NCBI RefSeq assembly: GCF_011516735.1
Contig: NZ_WOSX01000021.1
Location: forward strand, 1-61,225
DNA length: 61,225 nucleotides
Reading direction: 5' to 3'
Source: Acetobacter fallax
GTDB lineage: Bacteria; Pseudomonadota; Alphaproteobacteria; Acetobacterales; Acetobacteraceae
Shown: positions 1-7,538 of the stretch, in pieces
How the letters are laid out: every line of letters starts with the position of its first letter
How positions within the stretch are numbered: position 1 is the stretch's first letter
Translations under genes and position numbers: made by a program
The notes under the pieces: generated by a model
The model's input: the letters and a program-made list of their open reading frames with translations, nothing else
What the model was told of the DNA's origin: nothing
Databases searched by the model: none

Positions 1-134
1 TCCTGCCGCGCCGCTGGGTGGTTGAACGGACATTCGCCTGGCTGGGACGGTGCAGGCGGCTCGCCAAAGATTGGGAACAATCCATTGCGTCCTCAACCGC
101 ATGGACATTGACAGCAAGGCATTGTCAAGCTTGA
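1..134 (+). pseudogene. 3' end of an IS5-family-like transposase
   Basis: The reading frame entering the window encodes the residues [16 protein letters not shown] followed by [15 protein letters not shown], which is the C-terminal DDE-region signature of IS5-family transposases; the RxxxE-type spacing around the last catalytic Glu (in VVERTF) is visible. The frame ends at a TGA at 132-134. After [10 protein letters not shown] the usual remaining ten or so residues seem to be missing or altered, so the gene may carry a small deletion, but only the tail is inside the window. The call of the family is firm, the intactness is not. Confidence 0.75.
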
Positions 135-300
135 AAAACTTTCGAATCGGGCTCTTACTGCCGGGCGAGAACGCCCCTGAGAGGCGTGACCGGCGTGTGT
201 TTTTGAGCACGTAAGCGGGGCGACCGTGCGGGCCGTGAGCATCGGAGCGCAGAAAACGCGCTTCGGATCGCTGGCAGAGGGGATTTTGAAACAGCCTCTT
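1..300 (+). mobile_element. Right end of an IS5-family-like insertion sequence
   Basis: The transposase tail is followed by about 150 bases of non-coding DNA that ends with ATTTTGAAACAGCCTC at 283-298. Its reverse complement, GAGGCTGTTTCAAAAT, is a typical outer terminal inverted repeat of IS5-family elements. The bases TTA just outside could be a short target duplication, but the left end lies outside the window, so this cannot be tested. The element sits about 230 bases upstream of the hemoglobin gene. Confidence 0.65.
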
Positions 301-527
301 AAAAAGACCGCCCGGCACTATCTGAACATGGCGGGAGTCCGTCAGTTCTTATTCACGACATCATTAAAAATAAACAAAATGTCAGATAGCCAACGATTTT
401 TGGCGGTTTTCAACAGAACCTGTGCGATTTCCCGCTGCATACCGATAGTAATCACGCGAAAAATACTCTGCGCTCCTCATTCAGTTCGCTACCATAAACC
501 TCAATAATTTTCAGAGGCTGCCACACC
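301..527. other. Spacer between IS end and truncated hemoglobin gene
   Basis: No convincing gene. The open frame crossing 226-507 starts inside the IS end and has no family resemblance. The stretch is AT-rich at 355-400 and would have to hold the promoter of the hemoglobin gene, unless transcription comes from the IS. A Shine-Dalgarno-like AGAGG lies about 10 bases before the ATG at 528. Confidence 0.4.
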
Positions 528-962
528 ATGCCTGAGTCGGACAGCGAGAGCTCTCGCAATGATGAAAGCAAACTGCGCGAAGCCGTCTCATTATTTTACG
601 CTGCCGTTCGGGCGGACCACAGGCTGGCTCCGATTTTCGCCGCCCGCGTTCATGACTGGGATGCCCATATCGAAAAAATCACGCGTTTCTGGTCTTCCGT
701 CCTGCTCGCCACAGGGGATTACAAGGGGAACCCGGTGGCCAGGCATTATGTCTTTCGCCATCAACTCTGCCCCGAACTGTTTAAACGATGGGAAACATTG
801 TGGGGCCAGAGCCTGCATCAGGTTTTCGATGCAGATGATGTCCGCCATATCCTCAGGAAGACCGCTCGTATTTCAGGGAGTCTTCAGACCGTATTGTTTG
901 GCAGCATGGATGACTTTCTTACAGAAGCAAAACAGCTTCACGCCCGGCAGGATGATCTCTGA
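528..962 (+). CDS. Group III truncated hemoglobin
   Basis: A 144-residue protein of the truncated hemoglobin group III family (2-on-2 globin fold, heme protein, cytoplasmic). Visible family features are the N-terminal LFYAAVRADHRLAPIFAA helix, the DWDAHIEKITRFWSSVLL segment and the central YKGNPVARH block, followed by FRHQLCPELFKRW. The last block carries the likely proximal heme-ligand His. Physiological role in group III is poorly known; nitric oxide or peroxide handling and redox roles have been proposed. Length is normal for the family. The ATG at 528 has an AGAGG upstream. It faces the DMT exporter gene tail to tail with a 9-base gap, so it is probably a single-gene unit. Confidence 0.85.
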   Translation: MPESDSESSRNDESKLREAVSLFYAAVRADHRLAPIFAARVHDWDAHIEKITRFWSSVLLATGDYKGNPVARHYVFRHQLCPELFKRWETLWGQSLHQVFDADDVRHILRKTARISGSLQTVLFGSMDDFLTEAKQLHARQDDL

Positions 963-971
963 CTACGACAT

Positions 972-1919
972 TCAGGCTGCTGTCGGGTCTTCCCGCCCCC
1001 AGAGTCGCCGCATCAGGCGACCATCGATCGCAGCGAGGCCAAGACCTATCAGACCAGCGCCCGCAACCGTATTCCAGGCAATCGGTTCCCCAAGAAAAAG
1101 AGCTCCCATAATAAGAGCGCTGACCGGCACCAGAAACGTGACGAGGGCAGCCCGTGTGGCACCATGGACTGTGAGAACTCGAAAATAGATCAGATAAGCA
1201 AGAGCTGTACTCAGTAAAGCGATGCCTAGGAGAGCTGCCCAGCCGGAAAATGTAAGTGTCGGGAGTGTCCAGAATCGGTCCAGCACGATCGCAAACGGCG
1301 CGACGGCAACGGTCGCTCCGGTCAATTGTCCGGTCGCCAGAAGAAGCGGCTGTACTCCTTTCAGCTTTCGGGACAGAGCGTTTCCAATCGCGTAGGAGGT
1401 TGTCGCACCCAGACAGGCGAGTTCGCCAGGCAGTTCTGTCAGAGACAAACCTGTCGCCAGATTACGCCCGATCAGCACGGCCACGCCTGCGAATGCACAG
1501 GCTATACCTATCACCACAGATCGGGTGAGGCGTTCATCCTTTGTCGTCAGGTGCATGGCGATTGCCGTGAATATCGGTGTCGTTGCATTGAGAGTGGCTG
1601 CCACGCCGCTTGGCACAAAACGCTCACTCCATGCATAGAGGCTGAATGGCAGAGCACAGTTAAATATGCCGAGAATCAGGAACCATCGCGCCGTATAAGA
1701 TGTAAGCGAAAACCGGCTGCCACCCAGACGCAGGACGACGTGCAGAGTCAGCGCAGCAAGTCCCACGCGGCCCAGCACGAGGGTGGCTGGCGGCAAAACG
1801 GGAGCCAGCACCTTATAAAAAAAGAATGAGCCGCCCCACAGCACTGAGAGGAATCCGAGCACAAGCCAGCTCTGTCCTGCGGAAACAGACGGATCCCGCT
1901 CTTCACATGTGAAAGTCAT
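972..1919 (-). CDS. EamA/DMT-superfamily transporter
   Basis: A 315-residue integral membrane protein with about ten hydrophobic segments in two repeated halves, as in the EamA (drug/metabolite transporter) family. Typical signatures are GFLSVLWGGSFFFYKVLA in the first helix, SERFVPSGVAATLNATTPIF in the first repeat and LVTFLVPVSALIMGALFLGE in the second. Such carriers usually export small metabolites or amino acids; the substrate cannot be read from sequence. The start at 1919 begins with a short polar stretch before helix one. It is transcribed alone, away from the structured spacer at 1920-2286. Confidence 0.85.
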   Translation of the reverse strand: MTFTCEERDPSVSAGQSWLVLGFLSVLWGGSFFFYKVLAPVLPPATLVLGRVGLAALTLHVVLRLGGSRFSLTSYTARWFLILGIFNCALPFSLYAWSERFVPSGVAATLNATTPIFTAIAMHLTTKDERLTRSVVIGIACAFAGVAVLIGRNLATGLSLTELPGELACLGATTSYAIGNALSRKLKGVQPLLLATGQLTGATVAVAPFAIVLDRFWTLPTLTFSGWAALLGIALLSTALAYLIYFRVLTVHGATRAALVTFLVPVSALIMGALFLGEPIAWNTVAGAGLIGLGLAAIDGRLMRRLWGREDPTAA

Positions 1920-2286
1920 GCAAAGCCACGCTTATCGTCTGAATCTTGTTTTAAACTGAAGTATAACATTTCCTTCATCATACCTCAGATAACCGGCCAC
2001 ATTACGGCTTTAAATCCTAACGATCACGGCATATCAGGCAAGAGCACAACACACGTCCGGGCGTCATGCCGCCGACTGAATCAACACCTTTGCACAGGCT
2101 CTGTTCGCGTTACGGACTGGCACAGTCTCAGGGCTTTGCCCTGGAACCCACCAAAGGTCACGAACCTTTGGAAACCATTTTATTATTAATCAATGGGGTG
2201 CAGTGGCCGTCGTGCGCAGCACGCCTTCGCGTGACGGTCCCTGCCGGGTTCGGGCAGAGCCCGGATTCCGCCAGCCCTTTGAAAAA
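1920..2286. other. Long spacer with a structured palindromic element
   Basis: No gene seen. The left half (1920-2060) is AT-rich and must contain the promoter of the leftward DMT transporter. The right half (2121-2280) is packed with inverted repeats and is described as a separate repeat entry. The gene to the right (2287-2814) ends here, so the element lies downstream of one gene and upstream of the other, both reading leftward. Confidence 0.6.
2121..2280. repeat. Multi-hairpin intergenic palindromic element
   Basis: Several nearly contiguous inverted repeats lie in about 155 bases. CAGGGC/GCCCTG (2129-2143) has a TTT loop. CCAAAGGT/ACCTTTGG (2151-2171) has a 5-base loop. A compound stem near 2207-2246 has an outer CCGTC/GACGG and an inner GTGC-GCA-GCAC. 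CGGGC/GCCCG (2251-2263) has an AGA loop. The motif of a GGGC-type hairpin followed by TGGAACCCACCAAAGG resembles dispersed intergenic repeats I recall from acetic acid bacteria. No second copy was noticed in this window, so repeat status is inferred. Confidence 0.55.
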
Positions 2287-2814
2287 TCACAGATCGACAC
2301 GCAACGCTAACAGTGCCTTTGTGTAGACTTCACTGACAATACTGATCGGCGTTCCATCCCCGCGGCGAAGCACCGCGACATGCCGCAGAAGTTCATCCAG
2401 CCCGGCATCAGACCGAAGTCTCCGGTTTTCCAGTGTCGTGCGAGAGATTGTGAGGGGCGACACAACACGACCGAAAGGTTCGGTTGTCGTCTCGAGACTA
2501 TGATTCATACTGGCTGTCAGCCGCGCCGGCACATACCAGTTTTCGGCTCGCGACAGAACACAGCCAGACGACGAAAGATGAACACGCCGATACCGGACCG
2601 TCTCACCAGCCCTGACATCCAGCGAGTCACGGATATAAGCCGGAGGTATGCCCTCACTGTTACGTTCGACAGACGCTATAATCCTTACCGGAGCGGGAAA
2701 CAGCCGACGCTCCTCACACCAGAGTTCCAGCGCACGCGTCGCACTGGATGCAGCAAGCAGAGCCTCATCGAGACATTGCAGCAACCGGGACTGGTCTGAA
2801 GACAGATGTATCAC
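2287..2814 (-). CDS. Chorismate pyruvate-lyase-like (UbiC-fold) protein
   Basis: A 175-residue protein resembling the chorismate lyase family, which removes pyruvate from chorismate to give 4-hydroxybenzoate, the first ring precursor of ubiquinone. The clearest match is the block SRAENWYVPARLTASMNHSLE followed by PFGRVVSPLTISRTTLENRR; the region ending in GTPISIVSEVYTKALL fits the last strand with an acidic residue. Length is close to the 165-residue E. coli enzyme. The start is a GTG at 2814 with a weak ribosome site. It lies 5 bases after the methyltransferase gene and probably shares its transcript. Enzymatic activity is an inference: similar folds also occur as non-catalytic ligand-binding domains. 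Confidence 0.6.
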   Translation of the reverse strand: MIHLSSDQSRLLQCLDEALLAASSATRALELWCEERRLFPAPVRIIASVERNSEGIPPAYIRDSLDVRAGETVRYRRVHLSSSGCVLSRAENWYVPARLTASMNHSLETTTEPFGRVVSPLTISRTTLENRRLRSDAGLDELLRHVAVLRRGDGTPISIVSEVYTKALLALRVDL

Positions 2815-2819
2815 TCTGC

Positions 2820-3539
2820 TTACCCGGTTTCGAAGATCCGGCGACCAACAGGACGGCAGGATTTCGCCGTCAGTAACGGCAGCCCACCCCAGATATTTTT
2901 CACCGCTTCGACGATGACGGCGCCACCAAAGGTCGGAAGAACAGAACGGCCCGCTTTCTCAATCGCCTCTCCTGCCCTGCGCCCACCGAGCCGGGGAAAG
3001 GGCGGCGGATAGAGGCCGGTCCGGCTGTTCTCGACATGAAACATCGATTGCTCCAGCCTGACACGCAACTGGCGTTGTGAGAATGGCGTGCCCTGGCCAA
3101 ACGGTGTCGTGTCACTGAAAGCCCACACACCCCGGCGATTGGGCACCACCAGCAGAAGCCTGCCATCATCACGCAATACTTTCCACACGGCACGAAGCAA
3201 TTCATGGCCGGCATGGCTCGTTTCCAGCGCATGAATCATCAAAACGCGATCGAAAGACAAATCGTCAAAAGGAAGTTGCCTGCCGCTGACCACGCACTCC
3301 CGGCAATACTGCATCCTGCCAGCCTCGCACTGCGTTGCCGAATCCAGGCGAGCCGACACCGAGAGCGCGGTCTGTCCATCCCAGAGTGGCAGGTAAGGCG
3401 CGGCGAAACCAAGCCCGAGCAGGCGCTGTCCTTTCAGATCAGGCCAGCGCTGCGTGAGATAGGGGCCAAGCAGGTGAACGGTGCGTTCTCCTGCCGAACC
3501 CGTGTAAAATGCTGCTGCTGTGCGAACTTCGTCCTGCAT
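2820..3539 (-). CDS. Class I SAM-dependent methyltransferase
   Basis: A 239-residue protein of the Rossmann-fold methyltransferase superfamily (methyltransf_11 type). The segment GQRLLGLGFAAPYLPLW is a variant of the glycine-rich SAM-binding motif I, and LPFDDLSFDRVLMIHALE plus WKVLRDDGRLLLVVPNRRG are motifs IV and V. Genes of this subfamily are commonly found head to head with gloB in alphaproteobacteria, as here; the substrate is unknown. The ATG at 3539 is preferred because an upstream start at 3608 would overlap the start of gloB at 3602. The chorismate-lyase-like gene follows after 5 bases. Confidence 0.75.
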   Translation of the reverse strand: MQDEVRTAAAFYTGSAGERTVHLLGPYLTQRWPDLKGQRLLGLGFAAPYLPLWDGQTALSVSARLDSATQCEAGRMQYCRECVVSGRQLPFDDLSFDRVLMIHALETSHAGHELLRAVWKVLRDDGRLLLVVPNRRGVWAFSDTTPFGQGTPFSQRQLRVRLEQSMFHVENSRTGLYPPPFPRLGGRRAGEAIEKAGRSVLPTFGGAVIVEAVKNIWGGLPLLTAKSCRPVGRRIFETG

Positions 3540-3601
3540 GATGCGTACACTACCAGAAAGCGTTACCAGGAAGCGATAACTGCTCAGGTGGAGATCAGCC
3601 C

Positions 3602-4330
3602 GTGCCAATCACAGTTTTGCCGGTTCCGGCTTTGTCAGACAATTATATCTGGTTGCTGAAAGATGAAGACACTGCGGCCGTAGCGGTTGTCGATCCGGGT
3701 GACGCGGCTCCGGTTCGCGCCGCAATTGAAGCTCATGGCGGGAGGCTCGATCTGATCCTTCTGACTCATCATCACGCTGACCATATCGGAGGCGCGGAAA
3801 TTCTGCGTGACCGCTATGACGCTCGTATGGTCGGCGCAGTCGCGGACGAAGCCCGCCTGCCCCGGCTGGACCAGGCCGTGCGGGCCGGAGATCATGTGGC
3901 ATTCGGGTACAGTTCGGCATTAGTCATTGAAACGCCGGGGCACACCATCGGTCATGTCAGCTATTATTTCGATGATCCGCCGTCACTGTTTTGCGGCGAT
4001 ACCCTGTTCAGTCTTGGGTGTGGACGACTGTTCGAGGGCACGGCGAAGGACCTGTTCAACAGCTTTCGGCAATTCGATGCCTTACCTGACCAGACGCATG
4101 TGTATTGCGGGCACGAATATACCGAATCGAACGCACGCTTTGCCCTGCGCGTCGACCCGGACAACACGGCGCTGGAAAAACGGGCCAGCGAAGTTTTCGC
4201 TTTGCGTGCTGAACATAAATCAACCGTGCCCTCCACACTGGGCAGCGAGCGCGCCTGCAATCCGTTCCTGCGGGCTCCTGATTATGAAACACTTGCTCGT
4301 CTCAGACGTGAAAAAGATCACGCCAGATAA
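3602..4330 (+). CDS. gloB: Hydroxyacylglutathione hydrolase (glyoxalase II)
   Basis: Glyoxalase II hydrolyses S-lactoylglutathione to lactate and glutathione, the second step of methylglyoxal detoxification; a cytoplasmic dinuclear metal enzyme of the metallo-beta-lactamase fold. The metal-binding motif THHHADH is at residues 55-61, followed by PGHTIGHVSYYF, FCGDTLFSLGCGRLFEGT and the YCGHEYTESNARFA motif, all in family order. Length of 242 residues is normal. The start is a GTG at 3602 with GGAG about 10 bases upstream. The gene is divergent from the methyltransferase, so a shared promoter region of about 60 bases is likely. Confidence 0.95.
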   Translation: MPITVLPVPALSDNYIWLLKDEDTAAVAVVDPGDAAPVRAAIEAHGGRLDLILLTHHHADHIGGAEILRDRYDARMVGAVADEARLPRLDQAVRAGDHVAFGYSSALVIETPGHTIGHVSYYFDDPPSLFCGDTLFSLGCGRLFEGTAKDLFNSFRQFDALPDQTHVYCGHEYTESNARFALRVDPDNTALEKRASEVFALRAEHKSTVPSTLGSERACNPFLRAPDYETLARLRREKDHAR

Positions 4331-4351
4331 AAGGTATCAGCATGTGGCCTT

Positions 4352-5506
4352 TCAGGGAACGGCACGTGTGCTGCCCGATAGCAGGGACCCGGCAGCCTCA
4401 AGAGGCATATTGCCTAAGGTCCAGAAACCGCTGCGAAGACGCAGAGGAAGCATAAGGGTAGCGCTGCTATCCCCGTCTGACTGCGCGTTAGCGTAATATT
4501 CTTCTCCGCCAGCATTTTTCCGGAGAGGTTTGCCTTGTTCCGCGCGGTCAACCGCCTCGCCGAGCACCTGTGCAATCTGCGCAACTGATGGCGCGATGAC
4601 ACCGGCGTCTGCGAGATGAGCCGCTGTTCGATCGAGCCCATGCAGTGTGAGGTCAAAATCGCCGTTACTCTGTCCGTCATGGACAAGATGCCCGGCAAGA
4701 GTGGCCGAGAGCGGACCGAAACGTGCCTGCCCCATATGAAGGATAACTGTCGTGCTGCCGTTCGCTGCGGCACTATCATTGAAATCACGGAATACACCGC
4801 TGGCGGAAACAGCCCCCCTCAGGTCTGTCACCTGATTACCGAACCCCGCGACGGCAAACGGCAAAGTCACTCCGGAGAGGGTCGTGTCTGTTGTCATTGT
4901 GCGCTGACTTTCACCGGCCACCCCTGACACAATGACCGAGTGCAGGTTTGCAAGCCGCAACGCGAATGGCGCGACAACAGAACCAAAACGGATCGGCGAA
5001 ACCTCTACCTCGACAATGGCGTCGGGCACTGAAAGAACAGCTTTCCCGCTGTCTTCGGGGCGGCCACCCGGAGCAATAACAGACAGACTTTCTTTGCTGC
5101 TGCTCAGGCGCATCGCAAACAGCACAGGAGCCGAAGGGCTGCTTCCGTCTGAGATTGCGAAAGCCTGCGGAGCGCCGAATGTCAGCCTCATACGGCCGGG
5201 CTGAAACCACGATGTCCGGACCGTTATCCGATCACAGCCATACAACACCCGATAACTGCCAGCACGACCAGAAACTCTGACATCCCGTATATCCATGACC
5301 GTTGCGAGAACTGCCCAGCGCGGCGTTACCGTACTCCAGTTCAGCGTCCACCCCGCACGGGCCAAGTCTTTCTGTTTATCTGCCAGAGCCTGCAACGCAG
5401 AGCGATTCTCCGACAGATTCCAGGCCACCTCTGCGAAGCCGGCCATACCCGCAAGCAGCGGAATGAACATCCATTTCTTCCACCGTCGGTTTTCTGGCTC
5501 GTCCAT
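4352..5506 (-). CDS. DUF2125-family envelope protein
   Basis: A 384-residue protein with one N-terminal membrane segment (roughly residues 10-30, WMFIPLLAGMAGFAEVAW) and a large region likely outside the cytoplasm. The pattern of beta-rich segments such as GWTLNWSTVTPRWAVLATVMDIRDVRVSG matches the DUF2125 family of alphaproteobacteria, whose function is unknown. The ATG at 5506 is chosen over an in-frame TTG at 5527 because the hydrophobic anchor directly follows and a GAGG sits just upstream. It converges with gloB, with 21 bases between the stops. Confidence 0.75.
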   Translation of the reverse strand: MDEPENRRWKKWMFIPLLAGMAGFAEVAWNLSENRSALQALADKQKDLARAGWTLNWSTVTPRWAVLATVMDIRDVRVSGRAGSYRVLYGCDRITVRTSWFQPGRMRLTFGAPQAFAISDGSSPSAPVLFAMRLSSSKESLSVIAPGGRPEDSGKAVLSVPDAIVEVEVSPIRFGSVVAPFALRLANLHSVIVSGVAGESQRTMTTDTTLSGVTLPFAVAGFGNQVTDLRGAVSASGVFRDFNDSAAANGSTTVILHMGQARFGPLSATLAGHLVHDGQSNGDFDLTLHGLDRTAAHLADAGVIAPSVAQIAQVLGEAVDRAEQGKPLRKNAGGEEYYANAQSDGDSSATLMLPLRLRSGFWTLGNMPLEAAGSLLSGSTRAVP

Positions 5507-5527
5507 AACCTCATCTTCCGCAAGCAA

Positions 5528-5823
5528 ATCAATGGACTCATTACGGAATCCGGCTCCCTCTCCCTGTCAGGCGATGAATACTTACCGGATTTTATCCACA
5601 GAGCTCCATGCCACTCATCCACCGAAAAACGGAAGTTATCCCAGACAGGCCCTCTCTTTGTTCATCTCTTGCAAATTGATCCGCGAATCGCCAGAAAATG
5701 GCTATTTTCAGCTACTCACAGACAAACTCAACCCAAAGCGAAAAAACAATCTTGACTTAGCAAACCCCCTGATTCTGCCACACATGCAAGACTGCATTGC
5801 ATGCCAGCTTCAAATGGCTGATT
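5528..5823. other. Spacer with DnaA-box-like sites upstream of DUF2125 gene
   Basis: No gene. The stretch is relatively AT-rich (for example 5740-5762) and holds a perfect TTATCCACA at 5592-5600 and a degenerate TTATCCCAG at 5636-5644. A second perfect copy lies just to the right at 5837-5845, inside the end of plsC. It must also contain the promoter for the leftward DUF2125 gene. Confidence 0.5.
5592..5600 (+). promoter_or_regulatory. DnaA-box consensus 9-mer
   Basis: TTATCCACA, an exact match to the strongest DnaA binding 9-mer, in the spacer upstream of the DUF2125 gene. The surrounding bases GATTTTATCCACAGAG recur, with one extra C, at 5820-5836, so the box is part of a near-direct repeat. 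Binding by DnaA is inferred. Confidence 0.5.
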
Positions 5824-5845
5824 TTATCCCACAGAGTTATCCACA
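5824..5845 (+). promoter_or_regulatory. Second DnaA-box pair overlapping plsC 3' end
   Basis: A perfect TTATCCACA at 5837-5845 preceded by TTATCCCACA at 5824-5833, a one-base-insertion variant. Both overlap the last codons of plsC (read on the other strand as VVDNSVG and stop), so coding constraint could explain part of the match. They lie 245 bases from the first perfect box in the same orientation. Confidence 0.45.
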
Positions 5846-6570
5846 ACAGCCATCTTCGTTGATCCGTCACTGGCCAGAAGTGGTTCAGCCTGACGCCAGG
5901 CCTGTTCGATTGCTCCCAGCATGGCACTGCGCTTCCCTTCCCCGACCGGATCGCAGACGACAATCGAAATCGTGCCTGGATGCTTGAGAAAGCCTTTATT
6001 AGCCCAGCACAGCCCCGAATCGGTGGCGACGGGATAGACAGGCAGTCCGGTATGCCGGGCCATTGCGACGATGCCCGGTTTGAGCGACGCCCACCCGCCC
6101 GGAGCAGAGCGTGTGCCTTCCGGAAAAATAATCATTTGCCGACCGTCCTTTGCTGCCCTGTCGGTTTCGCGCAGCAATGCGCGCATCGCTTTACTTCCTC
6201 CGGTACGCTCGATGGCGATCATTCCGGTTAACTTCAGCATAGGCCCCACGAAAGGAACACGCAGAAGTTCCTGCTTCATGACATAGGCAGGTCGCGGCAC
6301 GAGTGTCATCCAGATCAGGGTGTCAAAAGCCGACTGATGCTGTGACGCGATGATAAATGGCTGATCAATCGGGAGTTTTTCCAGCCCGATAACGCGTGTT
6401 TTAATGCCGCAAAGCCGTCGCATACCCCCAAGAAGCAGAGCGCTCCACAAACGGGCAAAGGGCAGAGCAAGGGCAGGAGCGAAAGCGCGTAGCGGAAGAG
6501 AGACCAGTCCCAGCAGAATGGTCACGACCACAAGACAGGCCCGGAACATGATGGAACGGAGCACGATCAT
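5824..6570 (-). CDS. plsC: 1-acyl-sn-glycerol-3-phosphate acyltransferase
   Basis: PlsC transfers an acyl chain to lysophosphatidic acid, giving phosphatidic acid at the inner membrane. The 248-residue protein has an N-terminal hydrophobic segment (ACLVVVTILLGLVSLPLRAF, residues 11-30). The catalytic HX4D motif is at His78-Asp83 (SQHQSAFDTLIW), and the substrate-binding FPEGTRS motif is further on, all normal. An open frame extends 213 bases upstream, but the ATG at 6570 directly precedes the hydrophobic helix and is chosen. The gene is divergent from psd-pssA; together the three genes are a phospholipid synthesis block. Confidence 0.9.
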   Translation of the reverse strand: MIVLRSIMFRACLVVVTILLGLVSLPLRAFAPALALPFARLWSALLLGGMRRLCGIKTRVIGLEKLPIDQPFIIASQHQSAFDTLIWMTLVPRPAYVMKQELLRVPFVGPMLKLTGMIAIERTGGSKAMRALLRETDRAAKDGRQMIIFPEGTRSAPGGWASLKPGIVAMARHTGLPVYPVATDSGLCWANKGFLKHPGTISIVVCDPVGEGKRSAMLGAIEQAWRQAEPLLASDGSTKMAVVDNSVG

Positions 6571-6738
6571 TATGGAAACCTCCGGAGTGTGACCGGTTGA
6601 GACAGGCTTCTCCTGCCCCTGCCCGGTACCGGGAAGCGACGGATGGAGACCAGAAAATTCGCAACCGTGCAACCCTGTGGCCCGGTCGCCGCGATATGAC
6701 ACTTGATTATCCCGCGCCGACCGGCCAGGAACGTGCTC

Positions 6739-7434
6739 ATGTCGCTTCTCAGCTCGATTAAACTCGTCCTTTCCCGCCCTCATCCTGAGGCCCGCCCGTT
6801 TCTGGGCGCGTCCGGGGCCGCGATGATTGTTGCACGCTATCTTGGCTGGCGCCTCAACTGCCCTGTTCTGCGCAAAGCCGGAACGGTGAGCGGATTGTTT
6901 TTTGGCTTCTGTCTGTATTTTTTTCGCGACCCGAACCGGGTGCCTCCAGCGCGGGAGGGCCTGGTTCTGGCACCGGCAGACGGACGCGTCGTGTCAGTTG
7001 AGAAAATTGCGCCGCCAGTCGAACTCGGAATGGGCGATACGCCAGTCTGGCGTGTGGCGACCTTCCTCTCCGTTCTGGATGTGCATGTGAACCGCATGCC
7101 GGTCGCAGGCACAGTGACACGCGTGGCTTATCATCCGGGAAAATTTCTGAATGCAAGCCTTGATAAAGCATCGGTCGAAAACGAACGTAATGCCCTCAGT
7201 GTGACATTGCCTGACGGACGCATGGTTGCGGTTGTTCAGATTGCCGGTCTTATTGCTCGCCGGATTGTCTGCTCAGTCAAACCGGGAGATCGTCTTGAGG
7301 CCGGAGAGCGGTTTGGCCTGATCCGCTTCGGTTCACGGACTGATGTCTATCTGCCACCAGGAGTGATCCCTCTGGTTGAGGTCGGGCAGACGATGACTGG
7401 CGGGGAAACCGTCGTGGCACAGCTTGCGTCGTAA
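6739..7434 (+). CDS. psd: Phosphatidylserine decarboxylase proenzyme
   Basis: Decarboxylates phosphatidylserine to phosphatidylethanolamine at the inner membrane, using a pyruvoyl group made by self-cleavage. This is the short alphaproteobacterial form (231 residues). The cleavage site is Gly198-Ser199 in [14 protein letters not shown], which replaces the LGST of long forms, and the [16 protein letters not shown] catalytic-region block is present. The ATG at 6739 has AGGA eight bases upstream and is better than an in-frame TTG at 6703. pssA follows after about 100 bases, supplying the substrate. Confidence 0.93.
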   Translation: MSLLSSIKLVLSRPHPEARPFLGASGAAMIVARYLGWRLNCPVLRKAGTVSGLFFGFCLYFFRDPNRVPPAREGLVLAPADGRVVSVEKIAPPVELGMGDTPVWRVATFLSVLDVHVNRMPVAGTVTRVAYHPGKFLNASLDKASVENERNALSVTLPDGRMVAVVQIAGLIARRIVCSVKPGDRLEAGERFGLIRFGSRTDVYLPPGVIPLVEVGQTMTGGETVVAQLAS

Positions 7435-7538
7435 ACCGCGCGGGTGGCTGAAGCGCGATACAAATCGATGGTCTTCTGCACTGGCGACAGCGTACCGTTT
7501 CGGCCTGACGGTTCGCGCCGCGACGCCGACTGACTGAG

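Noticed and set aside
226..507. A 93-residue frame at the IS right end.
   Set aside because: It starts inside the IS terminal region and shows no family resemblance.
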